From Rhodocyclaceae bacterium (GTDB lineage Bacteria; Pseudomonadota; Gammaproteobacteria; Burkholderiales; Rhodocyclaceae), in contig JADKHX010000003.1 in the NCBI GenBank assembly GCA_016721505.1, forward strand, positions 62,001 to 126,000: 64,000 nucleotides of DNA, read 5' to 3'. Below the pieces are notes generated by a model that did no database searches, had not been told where the DNA came from, and worked only from the letters and a program-made list of their open reading frames with translations. Below are positions 51,160-60,983 of this stretch, piece by piece. The first letter of the stretch is position 1. Each line of letters starts with the position of its first letter. A program made the position numbers and the translations under genes.

Positions 51160-51858
51160 TCAGCCGTGCAAAGTCAAAGGATCGACAATTCTCGTCAATC
51201 GTTCTTTTTCGATCAACGACCACGAGCTATAACGTCGCCACGCGCCGTCCTGCGGTTTTGCAACAACGAGGGTGGTGCCGGATATCAGCATCAACTTGAA
51301 CACGCCTTCGCTGCCGATGTTCAGCCAATCCCATTCACTCGGCATCAGACGGTCAAAGAGGCAAGTAGCGAAACCGTCCACAACGACGTTGCAGTCGTGC
51401 AAGTAGTGAATAGGCTCTTCAACATTTCCAGAAATTTGCCAGTCCACTGGCTGCTCCGGCAGCCCGCGTAGGCGAACAATTGCGACTTGTGCATCCACGC
51501 TCACCTCACAGTTTCCCAGCCGGTTCAGTGCCGCTTGATAACGAGCTTCATCAGGTATCGGTAAACGCATACCTTTTCGTTTGCTCGGATGCCATGTCAT
51601 CAAATCTTCAATCGCATCCAGCGTGCGCTGCTCTGGATCGTCGCCCTGACAGGACCACGCCAAATCAAGCATGATGATGATTCGACGCACGCGGGCATAC
51701 ACGCGCTGCAATGGGCGTCCCCGATCAAAGGCACGCGACATGCGCTCAGCCTCGTCCACACAGTGCCAAAGGTGATCGAACAACACAGTATTTGCGCCTT
51801 CGAACCCCACCGCTTGCGAAGCTTCAGCGCCAAGTATGTTTGGCGTGGGATTCGTCAC
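51160..51858 (-). CDS. Hypothetical protein, 232 residues
   Basis: I do not recognise this protein. It is soluble by appearance, with no signal peptide. The N-terminal half contains VDEAERMSRAFDRGRPLQRVY and the C-terminal half is probably mixed alpha/beta (LRGLPEQPVDWQISGNVEE, NIGSEGVFKLMLISGTTLVV). It is immediately upstream of the 414-residue unknown gene on the same strand, and a hairpin-repeat copy lies about 110 bp before its start. Confidence 0.6.
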   Translation of the reverse strand: MTNPTPNILGAEASQAVGFEGANTVLFDHLWHCVDEAERMSRAFDRGRPLQRVYARVRRIIIMLDLAWSCQGDDPEQRTLDAIEDLMTWHPSKRKGMRLPIPDEARYQAALNRLGNCEVSVDAQVAIVRLRGLPEQPVDWQISGNVEEPIHYLHDCNVVVDGFATCLFDRLMPSEWDWLNIGSEGVFKLMLISGTTLVVAKPQDGAWRRYSSWSLIEKERLTRIVDPLTLHG

Positions 51859-51965
51859 TGCTGCTGGCGCTACTTCTGGTCGGAAACATGCTGCGCTCCA
51901 TCGCTATTCATCAACGGGAGCTTACGCAGGTGGTGGCTCAGGAAGTGCGCCACCGGCGAGACCAT

Positions 51966-51994
51966 GACGGCGTGTCATCAGCACCAACTGATGA
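51966..51994 (+). repeat. Dispersed hairpin repeat, copy 13 (intergenic, longest stem)
   Basis: GACGGCGTG then TCATCAG-CACCAA-CTGATGA, a perfect 7-bp stem around the conserved 6-base loop. Confidence 0.9.
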
Positions 51995-52087
51995 GACAGT
52001 TTGCTCAAGTGAGGCTGTTAGAAAACTGCAATTTGCGCGTGTGCGCGCAACAAAAAAATCTGCCTTGCGGCGGCTTATGACCGCACC

Positions 52088-52324
52088 TTATGAGGCGACT
52101 TTTTTCGGCGGCACCTTGAGTAAATCGGCGGGATCGAAACCCGCCAGACTCAGTTCAGCTAGGTCGATACCGTAGGCTTCGGCTTCGCTGGTGGCGACTT
52201 CGAGTATCTGATAACAGGCGAGCGCCATGTCAGTGCCAGGCGCGTACTCGCCCATCTGCCGTGCCTTGAACAGCACGCTGTAGAGCAGGGTTTTGTAACG
52301 ATCAGGGTTTGCCATTTTTTGCAT
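52088..52324 (-). CDS. Small hypothetical protein, 78 residues
   Basis: The protein (MANPDRYKTLLYSVLFKARQ, then TDMALACYQILEVATSEAEA and DPADLLKVPPKK) is probably helical and cytoplasmic. No family is recognised. It starts one base before the stop of the preceding small gene and belongs to the run of small genes downstream of the MmeI-like gene. Confidence 0.6.
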   Translation of the reverse strand: MQKMANPDRYKTLLYSVLFKARQMGEYAPGTDMALACYQILEVATSEAEAYGIDLAELSLAGFDPADLLKVPPKKVAS

Positions 52325-52502
52325 CTACGCAGCGAGCGGTTCCCGCGCGGCTTGTTCGCGTTCGCGGATAGCAGGGATGACGCCATCGGCTTCCACCAAA
52401 CCGCCCCGATTCGTCTTCGTCGAAACATAAAACGCGTAGGCGATAAGCTTCCCAATCAGCGAGGGTGGCGGTGTAGCTTGGCGGGCGTGGCACGATAGTC
52501 AT
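52325..52502 (-). pseudogene. Small hypothetical protein, probably frameshifted
   Basis: The first half (MTIVPRPPSYTATLADWEAY) and a second half in another frame (GLVEADGVIPAIREREQAAR and EPLAA) read as one 58-residue protein if a single extra base near 52410 is ignored. No family is recognised. The frame-corrected stop directly precedes the ATG of the next small gene, which supports the correction. Confidence 0.5.
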
Positions 52503-52585
52503 GGCGATGGTCTTATTGAGCCGTCGTCAAAATAGCTTGTATGCGTGACTTTACCTAAAAATGAACGAAGACTTTTCAACGGAGA

Positions 52586-52783
52586 TCAAGCTGCAACTTG
52601 TTCGAACGAAAAATGTGGAATATCTGCGCGGCGTTTCGCGTGCTCAACCGTAATGGCTACGATGTTGCCCGCCGCATCCAGATCGAGCAAAGTGTCTTCG
52701 TCGAGATCGCGAGTTTCTGCAACGGTGTCCTTGCGAAACTCGATGTGCAACGTATCGGTATCTTGGAAATATTTGATATTCAT
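52586..52783 (-). CDS. DUF2283 domain protein
   Basis: The 65-residue protein (MNIKYFQDTDTLHIEFRKDT, then VAETRDLDEDTLLDLDAAGN and IVAITVEHAKRRA) is a clear DUF2283 member, a small beta-rich family of unknown function often in two-gene units. It overlaps the preceding small gene by 4 bp (ATGA), suggesting translational coupling and a toxin-antitoxin-like or paired role. Confidence 0.8.
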   Translation of the reverse strand: MNIKYFQDTDTLHIEFRKDTVAETRDLDEDTLLDLDAAGNIVAITVEHAKRRADIPHFSFEQVAA

Positions 52784-53015
52784 TCGCCAGCCCTTCGATC
52801 AAAGAATGCATTGTGCACTGTTTCGCCATCATCTAACAGAACGACGCGCAGCCAACGGTTGTCGGCTTCCGAACACGAGCCCAGCGTCGGATCCGGCCAT
52901 CCGCCTGTATCAATTCGCGCTCTGGCGTTTTGACCACCCGTGTAATCCAGTCCATTTGGATTGGCGCACGATCAGCGCGCTCGCGCATGGTGACGAAATA
53001 GTGGGTGAATTTCAT
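52780..53015 (-). pseudogene. Small partner gene of DUF2283 (DUF4258-like), frameshifted
   Basis: The N-terminal part (FTHYFVTMRERADRAPIQMD WITRVVKTPE, then DGRIRRW) continues in another frame as NRWLRVVLLDDGETVHNAFF DRR, ending as TGA overlapping the DUF2283 start. One missing base in a short G run would restore about 78 residues. The pattern recalls small DUF4258-like proteins found next to DUF2283; the assignment is tentative. It follows the MmeI-like gene by 9 bp. Confidence 0.6.
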
Positions 53016-53535
53016 GCGCCCACCTTACCCCATCCACCGCCCATCGTCCAAGCGGCGGATGCGGCTCAGTGCGGCTAGCGCGGCTAGCAGATCGGGCAGG
53101 CGGGGTTTGACTTTGGCTGCGGTGGTGAAGTTGGCGGCGAGTTGCGATTCGGTTTGTGGGCTGGTGGTGGCGTCGAGCAATAGTGCGAGGGTGGCGAGTT
53201 GTTCGGGGAGGGTGGTCGGCCAAGCGAGTTTCGTGATTGAGGGCTTGGCGCTGGTGGTGTTTGCGCGCAACGTGTCTACTGGTGAATCGGCGGCATCGAG
53301 CAGTGCGGATTGCGCGTTGGGGTTTTGGAATTCGGGGCGTAGCCAGCGGATAGTGCCTTGGGCTTCTTCGTGTTGGCGTTGCGCGTTAAGAGCAACGAGG
53401 CGGGTCAATATTTCTTCGTCACTGGGGATTTCTGTCCAACCGTAGGCCGCGCAAACTTGTTCGTCGAGTTCGTCGTGCAGACTTTTCATCACGCCGACGA
53501 GACCGAGTTCGTAGCTTTGTTTTTCCTTTTGATTT

Positions 53536-53563
53536 AACGGCGTGTTGCCAGCACCAACTGAGC
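53536..53563 (+). repeat. Dispersed hairpin repeat, copy 14 (in MmeI-like gene)
   Basis: AACGGCGTGTTGC then CAGCACCAACTGAGC. It is antisense to the gene, read as SVGAGNTPLN. Confidence 0.85.
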
Positions 53564-56132
53564 TTAGTGCGTTGTACAAGCCGGTGAGTGTGAGCGATTC
53601 ATGTGCAGCCAAAACACGTTTGCGATGCGCGTCGAGTTGTTCGGCGAGATCGCGAATTTTTGCTTGCTGCTCCGCAGAGGCCGCCGGGAAAGGGAAGGCA
53701 TCGAAGCACTTGCTTTTGTTATATACCGGATCGTTACCAACTCCCATCCAGCCTCCTGCCGCCAGCGCCCAAACAACATGCACTTGACTTGACAGGACGC
53801 CAAGACACCACGCATCGTCAAGGGCAATGGCGATAAGCTTGTCATCGGGAAGGATACGGACATCAAGAAACTGGAATAGGCGATGTTTAGCAGTCTGACC
53901 AGTAGCGATATAACGCGACAAACCTCTAAGAGACCTACGCAAGTCATCGTTGTTGCGTCGATGTAGCCACCATTTTTCGCGCAAATCCTTGTCGCGGTGA
54001 GCATCGCGCTCGGGTTTAACGCGATCTACAAGCCACTGATACAGCCTTGGATAACGCTGGCGAACCTCTTCTGCAGTCAATCCATAGCAGTCAATTACCA
54101 GCAAACCACGCGGTCTGTCAGTTAAGTCTTTGCCATTGCGATACAGCCTAAGCGGGGCATTTGATTCGAAGTGAGCAGCTTCTTCAGGTGTCACCGACAT
54201 ACCTGCGCCATGGGGTATAACGCCGCGATTGCTTAGGCCGTAATTTGCGCGCAAGGTCTGCGCCGCCGCGACATTCGCGCCTACCGTCAAGTCCGCGTGA
54301 ATCAAACCGCTGCGCTCAATCAATTCCACTTCCAGCCCCTCACCCGTCCCTTCGCGCTCGGCAATCACAGCGCACAGCCGCCCTACTCCGGCATCCGGCG
54401 CGACGACGGTCATCGCAATTCGCACGGCGGCACCATCTGCGCTATCCACCCACGGATGATCGGGAATCGCAAAGGCCAGATGCAGGCCGTGATCCAACGC
54501 AGCCTGAACGACACGGCGGTTGAAGGCTTGGGTCAAGCTATTGGTGGTGATGAAGCCGAAGCGGGAGAGTTTTCCTTGCGCCACGAGTTGCGCGGCGTGA
54601 TGCCACCAGAACATGACGAAATCGGCGGATTCGGGTACGTCCTGCCAAGCGCTGCGCAGCGCTTCGACAAAACCGTCGCCAAGCGCCAGGGCGCATCCGT
54701 TTTATTGCCGATGAAAGGTGGATTGCCAACCACCACATCCGCTTCCGGCCACACGGCGCGACGTGGGTTGAGGTAACGCTCTATCGGCGCACGTTTGCTC
54801 TTGTCGGGCACAGCTTGGTCGGTGACGGCATGCGCCTTGGTGCTGTGCCCATCCCAGCGCGTTAGTGGTTTTCCGGCGTCATCACAAACGAACTCCACCG
54901 CGTCATATTCCAGCACCGCATCTTTGCATTCGATGTTGTGAAAATCTTTGAGTATCGGGCTGGGCGGCAGGCCGCTGCCATTGGTGCGGAAGTGCCATTG
55001 CAGATAGCCAATCCACAATACGATTTCAGCAATCGCTGCCGCGCGCGGATTGATTTCGAGGCCGAGAAATTGGTGTGGATCGACGGCGAAACCGGCAGTT
55101 TCCAATTGCGCTTGGGCGTGGCCGATGTCGGCCAATTGGTTGAGCACTTCGCCCTCAAGCCGCTTCATGTGTTCGAGCGTGACGTAGAGAAAATTGCCGC
55201 TGCCGCAGGCCGGGTCGAGCACGCGCAATTGACACAAGCGCGTATGAAATTTGCGAATCTCGGCAATCGCTTCCTTGTCCTTGCCCGCGTTGGCGAGCAG
55301 CACTGCGGCGGTTTGTACGTTTTGCCAATGCGCACGCAGCGGCTCGATCACTGTCGGCAAAACCAGACGTTCGACATAGGCGCGCGGTGTGTAGTGCGCA
55401 CCCAAACTGTGGCGCTCGCTCGGGTCGAGTGCGCGCTCCAGCAGCGTGCCGAAAATCGCCGGTTCGACCAGTGTCCAGTCGGCTTTCGAAGCTTCAATCA
55501 GCAAATCGATTTGCGCTTTGGTCAGCGGTAGAACGGTGGGCGATTTGAACAATTTTCCGTTGAAGCGCGGCAGGATTTGGCGCAGCACCACGGAGAATCC
55601 GCCGACATCCATCTCTTGCCACAGCGCGGCGACCAGCGGCACAAATTGCGCGGGTTTGCCGCGCAGCGAGGTGAGCAAATCGGTGAAGCTGCCTTTGGGA
55701 ATCAGTTGCACGTCTTCGGCGAACATGCTGAACAAACAGCGGGTGAGAAATCCGGCGACGGTTTCCGCCGAGTGGCCACTGCTTTCCAGCGACTTCGCCA
55801 CATCGGCCAAATGCACAGCAATCTCGCGCGTGACTTTGGCGCTGACGCTGGTCGGGTCAAGGGTGAGCGGTGCTTGCCAAACAGCGGCGAGCCGCGCGCG
55901 GATCTTTTCATCGCCTAAATCAGTCAGGCGAATGCGGTGCGAGCGCGGGTCGGGGAAGGGCGTGTAGGTCGCGCCGCTGCGGGTGAAGTCGGCGTAAAGC
56001 TCGATCACATTGCCGACATCAACGACGATTAAAAACGGCGGACGACCTTCTGCGGCAGGTAAGGCGCGGGCATAGTTTTCGGCTTGTGCACGAGCGCGCA
56101 GGAGTGTGTCGTCGAAGCCGGATTTGCTTTTT

Positions 56133-56160
56133 AACGGCGTGTTCCCAGCACTAACTGACG
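56133..56160 (+). repeat. Dispersed hairpin repeat, copy 15 (in MmeI-like gene)
   Basis: AACGGCGTGTTCC then CAGCACTAACTGACG. It is antisense to the gene, read as SVSAGNTPLK, nearly the same peptide as copy 14 of the same protein. Confidence 0.85.
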
Positions 56161-56546
56161 AAAGAGCGGACGAAGCTGCGCCCTTAATCTTCTTCGCCTC
56201 CAACACAAAACAACCACGCTTGTAGCAATCAATCCGTCCTTCGGAACTGCCGCCATCGCCACGTCGAAAAATCACCCGGCGCTCAAACACGTAGGCGTTG
56301 TCCGCCGTATCCGCCTGCGCCGGATCGGGTCGCGCTGCGCCGAGCAATTCGGCGAGTTCGCCGACAAAACTTTGCGCGTTGGCCAGCTCGCTACCGCTGG
56401 CGTTTTGCCAGCGGGCGATGAAGGTTTCGATGGCAGTGGTCATGCGAACTTATTTACGTAAAGGATAGCTGTGGCTTGGAGGCTAGCACGCGGCAGGCCA
56501 GCAAATGAGTCGCACCGACCTGCAATTGAATTCAGAAACAATCGCC

Positions 56547-58600
56547 TCACTCATCTTCCTCATGCAACTTGAATGCCGCCGCCAGCTTGGCTTGCGCTGG
56601 GGGGCACGGGCGCATGGTGGGCGAAAGCGGATGCTGTACCTTGGCCGCTAGTCATGGATTTGATGCGCGAGGCGTAGTCGGATATTTCGGCGAGTGGGAT
56701 TTCGCCAGTGACGGTGCTCCATGCCGATGCCGCCTGACGCGCCGTTGGTGCCAGTGACGTGGCCGCGTCGGCTGGCTAAATCGCCGGTAATCTCTCCCAT
56801 CACTGATTCTGGGGCGACGATTTCGATATCCACTATCGGTTCCAAGACAATTGGTGCGGCGGCGCGAATAGCAGCGACTAGTGCTTTTTCGTGCGGCGGT
56901 GAAAAACACCCGACTTCTTTGCTGTCCCACCAGATGATGTTTGCCGTCATAAACGATGACGCGAATGTCTTCGACCGGATAGCCGCCGACCACGCCGTCG
57001 GCTAAGGCGCAACACACACCCTTTTCAACTGCGGGCATAAATACAATAGGGATCACGCCACCTTTGACTTGGTCAACCAATTCCAATCCCGCACCGCGCG
57101 CGGTGGCTCGACACGCAAATCAGCTTCGCCAGATTGACCGGCACCGCCAAGGTTGTTTTTATGGCGGCAATGTCCTTCGGCGTTTTGTGTCCTGATTTCA
57201 CGATAAGGAATGCTCGGCGGGCGGGTGACTAATTCGAGCTTGTGCTGGGTGGCCATTTTTTCCAGCTTGTAGCGCAAATGCATGTCGCCGAGGCCGCGAA
57301 TCACTGTTTCGTGGGTGGTCGAAAGCGTTCTACTTCAAAGCACGGGTCTTCCATTTCCAGCTTGTGCAGATATCGGACAAGCGTTGTTCATCGACTTGAC
57401 GCTTGGTGTCGACAGCCGGGCCTAACATCGGTTTGGGAAATTCCAGCGGACGCAAATGAATGTGATCTTCATCGTGTGAGTCGTGCAACACGCAATCGAA
57501 ATCAATTTCGTCGACCTTAGCAATCGCGCCTAAATCGCCTGGCATCAATGACGTGACTTCGACAAATTCCTTGCCTTGCAGTTGGTACAAATGGGCGACC
57601 TTGATGGGTTTTTTGGCATCGCCGACAAATAACTGAGCGTCCTTTTTTACAGTGCCCTGATGCACGCGAAACACGCTGACTTTGCCCATGTAGGGGTCGG
57701 CGTTAGCTTTGACCACGTGGGCGACGACATGCAGGTTCGGGTCGGGTGCGACCGCGTAGTCGATCGCATCAGCGCCGCGTGCCGCGAAAAAACGGCGCTA
57801 TGTTGCCTTCAGTCGGATTAGGTGCGAGAGTCGCCAAGACGTGCAAAAGCTCAGGAATCCCCGCGCCGGTTTTCGCCGAGACAAACACTATCGGCACCAA
57901 ATGCCCTGCGCGTAGCGCCTGCTCGAACACGCCATGCAATTCAGCAGCCGATGGCTCGACTTCGTCCTCCAAATAACGCGCCATCTAGTCTTCGTCTTCT
58001 TCGATGATTTGATCAATCAGCGAACGGTGCGCCCGCGCGACTGAATCAAAATCACTATCGCCGCCGTTTTGCGTGAGTACATCGACTGTGTCGTGTCTAT
58101 CGTGCGCCGGCAAATCAAGCACCAGACAATGCTTGCCAAACTGTGCTTGGATGGCGGTGACAAGCTTGGGTAGATCAATGTTATCGGCATCGATTTTTGT
58201 TGATCACGATCATGCGCGCCGGACCCCGCGCTTGCGCTGCATTCATCATCCGCGTGGTTGCCGGTTCGATACCGGTTTGGGCGTTGATGACGATGAGTGC
58301 GGTATCCACACCGGCCAGCGCAGCCATTTGTGACCTGAAAAATCCGGATAGCCCGGGGTGTCCGATCAGATAGACGTACACCCCTTCAAAAGCGAAATTA
58401 ACCAATGCCGATTGCAATGAATGACCAGCCGCTTTTTCTTGCGGGTCGTAATCGCACACTGTGCTGCCCTTCTCGACCGCACCTTTGGTTTTTATCGCAC
58501 CCGCCTTGAGCAAAAGTGCCTCGGCCAAGGTCGTCTTGCCCGCGCCGCCATGACCCACGAGCGCAATGCTACGAATAGATTCCGTGGTGTAACTTGGCAT
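56547..58600 (-). pseudogene. Elongation factor G-like protein EF-G2, multiply disrupted
   Basis: The start at 58600 gives the GTPase P-loop (IALVGHGGAGKTTLAEALL). Further EF-G2 segments continue in shifted frames: EVTSLMPGDLGAIAKVDEID, RGLGDMHLRYKLEKMATQHK and VLEPIVDIEIVAPESVMGEI, to a stop at 56547. At least four single-base shifts occur, for example an extra base in an A run in the INKID motif and an extra C in a C run near the end. There is also an in-frame TAG near 57985 before MARYLED. EF-G2 is a paralogue of EF-G of uncertain role. Sequence error is likely for the indels. Confidence 0.85.
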
Positions 58601-58638
58601 AGGTCGCTCCTTATTTGCGTTTGATTGTACATATAGAA

Positions 58639-58666
58639 CGGCGTATGGCCAGCACCAACTGGCAGA
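58639..58666 (+). repeat. Dispersed hairpin repeat, copy 16 (intergenic)
   Basis: ACGGCGTATGGC then CAGCACCAACTGGCAG. The stem is GCCAG/CTGGC. It lies between the divergent EF-G2 and YaeQ genes. Confidence 0.88.
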
Positions 58667-58682
58667 CTGAGGGCATACTGCG

Positions 58683-59220
58683 CGCCCTTGGCGCTCGATC
58701 TACTATCTTCAAATTCGATCTGCAAATTGCCGATCTCGACCGGAATTATTTTCAAACCCCTGCACTCACCATCGCACGGCATCCGTCGGAAACGGATGAG
58801 CCGAATGATGATGCGGGTTAGCCTTTGCGCTTTGCCGACGAAGCCTTGGTGTTCGGCAAAGGCTTGAGTGCCGAGGACGAACCGGATCTATGGGAAAAAG
58901 ATTTGACCGGAGCGATCACGCATTGGCTAGAGGTCGGCTTGCCCGATGAACGAAAAATCCGCCGTGCTTGCGGGCGTGCCAAACAAGTCACCGCGCTGAC
59001 TTACGGTGGGCGTGCGGCGGATATGCAGTGGCAAGCCAATGAATCCTTGTTACTGCGTCAGGACAATTTGGCGGTGCTCAATATCGCGCAAGAAGACAGC
59101 AAAATGTTGGCCGCCAAAGCCACCCGAAATATGAGTATTCAATGCACCGTGCAAGAGCGGGAATTGTGGTTGAACATTGAAGGTGAAGCGCTGCACGTCG
59201 TGCCGCAGGTACGGAGGTAG
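58683..59220 (+). pseudogene. YaeQ family protein, frameshifted
   Basis: Segments in successive frames (STIFKFDLQIADLDRNYF, LTIARHPSETDE, then ALVFGKGLSAEDEPDLWEKD and IRRACGRAKQV) are the YaeQ family, a PD-(D/E)XK-fold protein of unknown function of about 180 residues. The frame changes at least twice near 58800-58850, with extra C and G bases and one missing base. The exact start is uncertain because the first codons are also affected. Confidence 0.8.
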
Positions 59221-59248
59221 TGGTACGGAGGTAGTGGCGTTCGGCAAT

Positions 59249-59998
59249 CTATGATTTGGCTAGCATGGCCGCGAATTCTGTCGCAAATCGATGCGCATCC
59301 CCTGGCCAGCGGGCGGACAAATAATTGCCGTCCTGCACGGTAAATCCGATATCCAAATTGTCCGGACTGTCGCGCGTGGTATTCAACGGGCCGACGATAA
59401 AATCCGCCGCTTGGCGAGTGCCGCGCAAACTTCGGCCTGCACGGTTTGCGGATAGGTGCGGTAGTAATTTTTTAACCACAAACAAGTCAAAGCCCGCCGA
59501 TAATTCCATGCGTTGGGTGAGCACAGTGAATCTTTTTGCCATGCAAAACTGAAACGCCGGAAGGCAATTCCGGATCTTGCGGCAGGCACAACGCCGTGGC
59601 AAATAGCGCCGACAGGCTTTGCCGCGATAAAAAATCAGCAACGGCATTTTGCAATATCGGCGAGTCCAAATGCGGCTGCATGCCCTGAGCATGGCCGCGG
59701 GTGAGTATCAGTCCATGGAGAGTCTTGGGAACGATTTCCGCAGAGGGAATTGGCTTTTTGAGTGCCCTGCTGGCAATCATCCGCGCATACGCTGCTTGGC
59801 CGTTGACATCAGCGCGCAGCACCGGCGCCCGGAGCATTCCGAGTCCAGTACCATGCACCGTCCGAGGTCAACTAGCCGGCTCGCCATCCGGTGTAGCAAA
59901 GTTACGTGATGTCCATGCGCCGACAAAATCGACCACGGCACGGCCGATTCGGTCGGATCGAAATCGGTGCTGGGCAGCGGCATCAGGACAGTTTTCAT
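59249..59998 (-). pseudogene. DJ-1/PfpI-type glutamine amidotransferase-like protein, frameshifted
   Basis: The ATG at 59998 (MKTVLMPLPSTDFDPTESAV PWSIL) opens the frame. The family segments continue in shifted frames: LHGLILTRGHAQGMQPHLDS, SVLHGKKIH, NYYRTYPQTVQAEV and DGNYLSARWPGDAHRFATEF. This is the class 1 glutamine amidotransferase-like group of about 235 residues. At least three shifts are needed. It overlaps the alpha/beta hydrolase stop by 4 bp (ATGA). Confidence 0.78.
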
Positions 59999-60902
59999 GG
60001 TGCAGCTTTTTCCGCATGTTGCATGCAATGTGCGGCAATCGCATCGGCCAAAACTGGTTGCAAACCGGGTGGCAAATCGTGACCCATGCCGGGAACAATT
60101 AGCAGCGTCGCACCTTTGATGTGATGCGCCGTATCGCGCCCTGCGGCTACTGGCACCAGCTTATCGTCCGCGCCGTGTATCACCAAAGTTGGTGCGCTGA
60201 TTTTTTGCAACAAACGGCGGCGATCACCCGATGCCATGATGGCAAGCAGTTGCCGTGCAGTGCCAGCGGGATGATAGGAACGATTGAAATTGCGGGTGAT
60301 GCGCGCGTACTTGCGTCTTTGTCTTTGGCCAGCCCGGATGCCGATGACACTCTGCCCACCCACTTCTACATGCTCGATTACGCTGCCGACATTGCTCGCG
60401 TCGGTTGGCCCGCGCCATCAGCACCCACATGGCTTCGAGGTGTGCGGCGATGCGCGTCGATTGCCGCTGGAAGACATCACCGAAGTGAGACTGATGACCC
60501 GCGTCTGGGTGATGCGCGTGTCATCAATTGCGCAATCATGCCACCGTTGAGGCGCCTACCGTGTGCCGATTTCAACCTGGCAGAGCGCATCGAAGGAAAC
60601 CACCGTGTCGGCGACCGTCACGTCGAGCAAATAAGGCGCGCACCGGCAGTTTGAGGAAGGCGGCAAGTAAGGCAAGTTTCATATTTACGCGGCGTCCGAC
60701 ATGCACTTTGCCCGACAAACCAATATCGCGATTGTCGAATCGAATCACGCGGAACCCGGCATCTACTAAGCGCTGGCAAAACGCATCTGGCCAATTGGTG
60801 AGCTGCATGCCCAGCCCCATGATGAGCAATATCGTCGGTGACTTGGCCAGAGCCGAGTGATTCGTATTCGATGATCTGGCCGTTGATATTAACGTTGGAC
60901 AT
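59995..60902 (-). pseudogene. Alpha/beta hydrolase, frameshifted
   Basis: The start at 60902 (MSNVNINGQIIEYESLGSG) is followed in other frames by TILLIMGLGMQLTNWPDAFC, FRVIRFDNRDIGLSG and, near the end, APTLVIHGADDKLVPVAAGR and MGHDLPPGLQPVLADAI. The last segments carry the catalytic Asp and His regions of the alpha/beta hydrolase fold. Several single-base shifts divide it. A hairpin-repeat copy lies just 11 bp upstream of the start. Confidence 0.78.
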
Positions 60903-60912
60903 TTTGGTCTCT

Positions 60913-60938
60913 CGTCAGTTGGTGCTGGTGATACGCCG
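60913..60938 (-). repeat. Dispersed hairpin repeat, copy 17 (intergenic)
   Basis: Minus-strand CGGCGTATCAC then CAGCACCAACTGACG. It lies between the diguanylate cyclase and hydrolase genes. Confidence 0.88.
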
Positions 60939-60983
60939 TCGATGCGTAGCGTGCGGTAAACGCCGTCAGAACCACACGCTTGC

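Larger units (their letters stand above)
53025..56443 (-). pseudogene. MmeI-like type IIL restriction-methylation enzyme, frameshifted
   Basis: The protein of about 1,140 residues starts at 56443. It carries an N-terminal nuclease-like region (GRIDCYKRGCFVLEAKKIK, D-ExK pattern), a helical linker, a gamma-class N6-adenine methyltransferase with LDPACGSGNFLYVTLEHM and NPPFIGNK, and a target-recognition and C-terminal part (FGFITTNSLTQAFNRRVVQA, LYQWLVDRVKPERDA). This is the single-chain layout of MmeI-family enzymes. Just after NPPFIGNK, around 54690-54702, one extra A and one extra C shift the frame; removing both restores the expected sequence. Two hairpin-repeat copies lie inside. Confidence 0.85.

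Noticed and set aside
1972..60938. Repeat copies as a CRISPR array
   Set aside because: Copies are kilobases apart with no regular spacers and no cas genes.
44172..60938. Repeat copies as integron attC sites
   Set aside because: No integrase, no GTTRRRY core sites and no cassette arrangement; many copies lie inside core genes.
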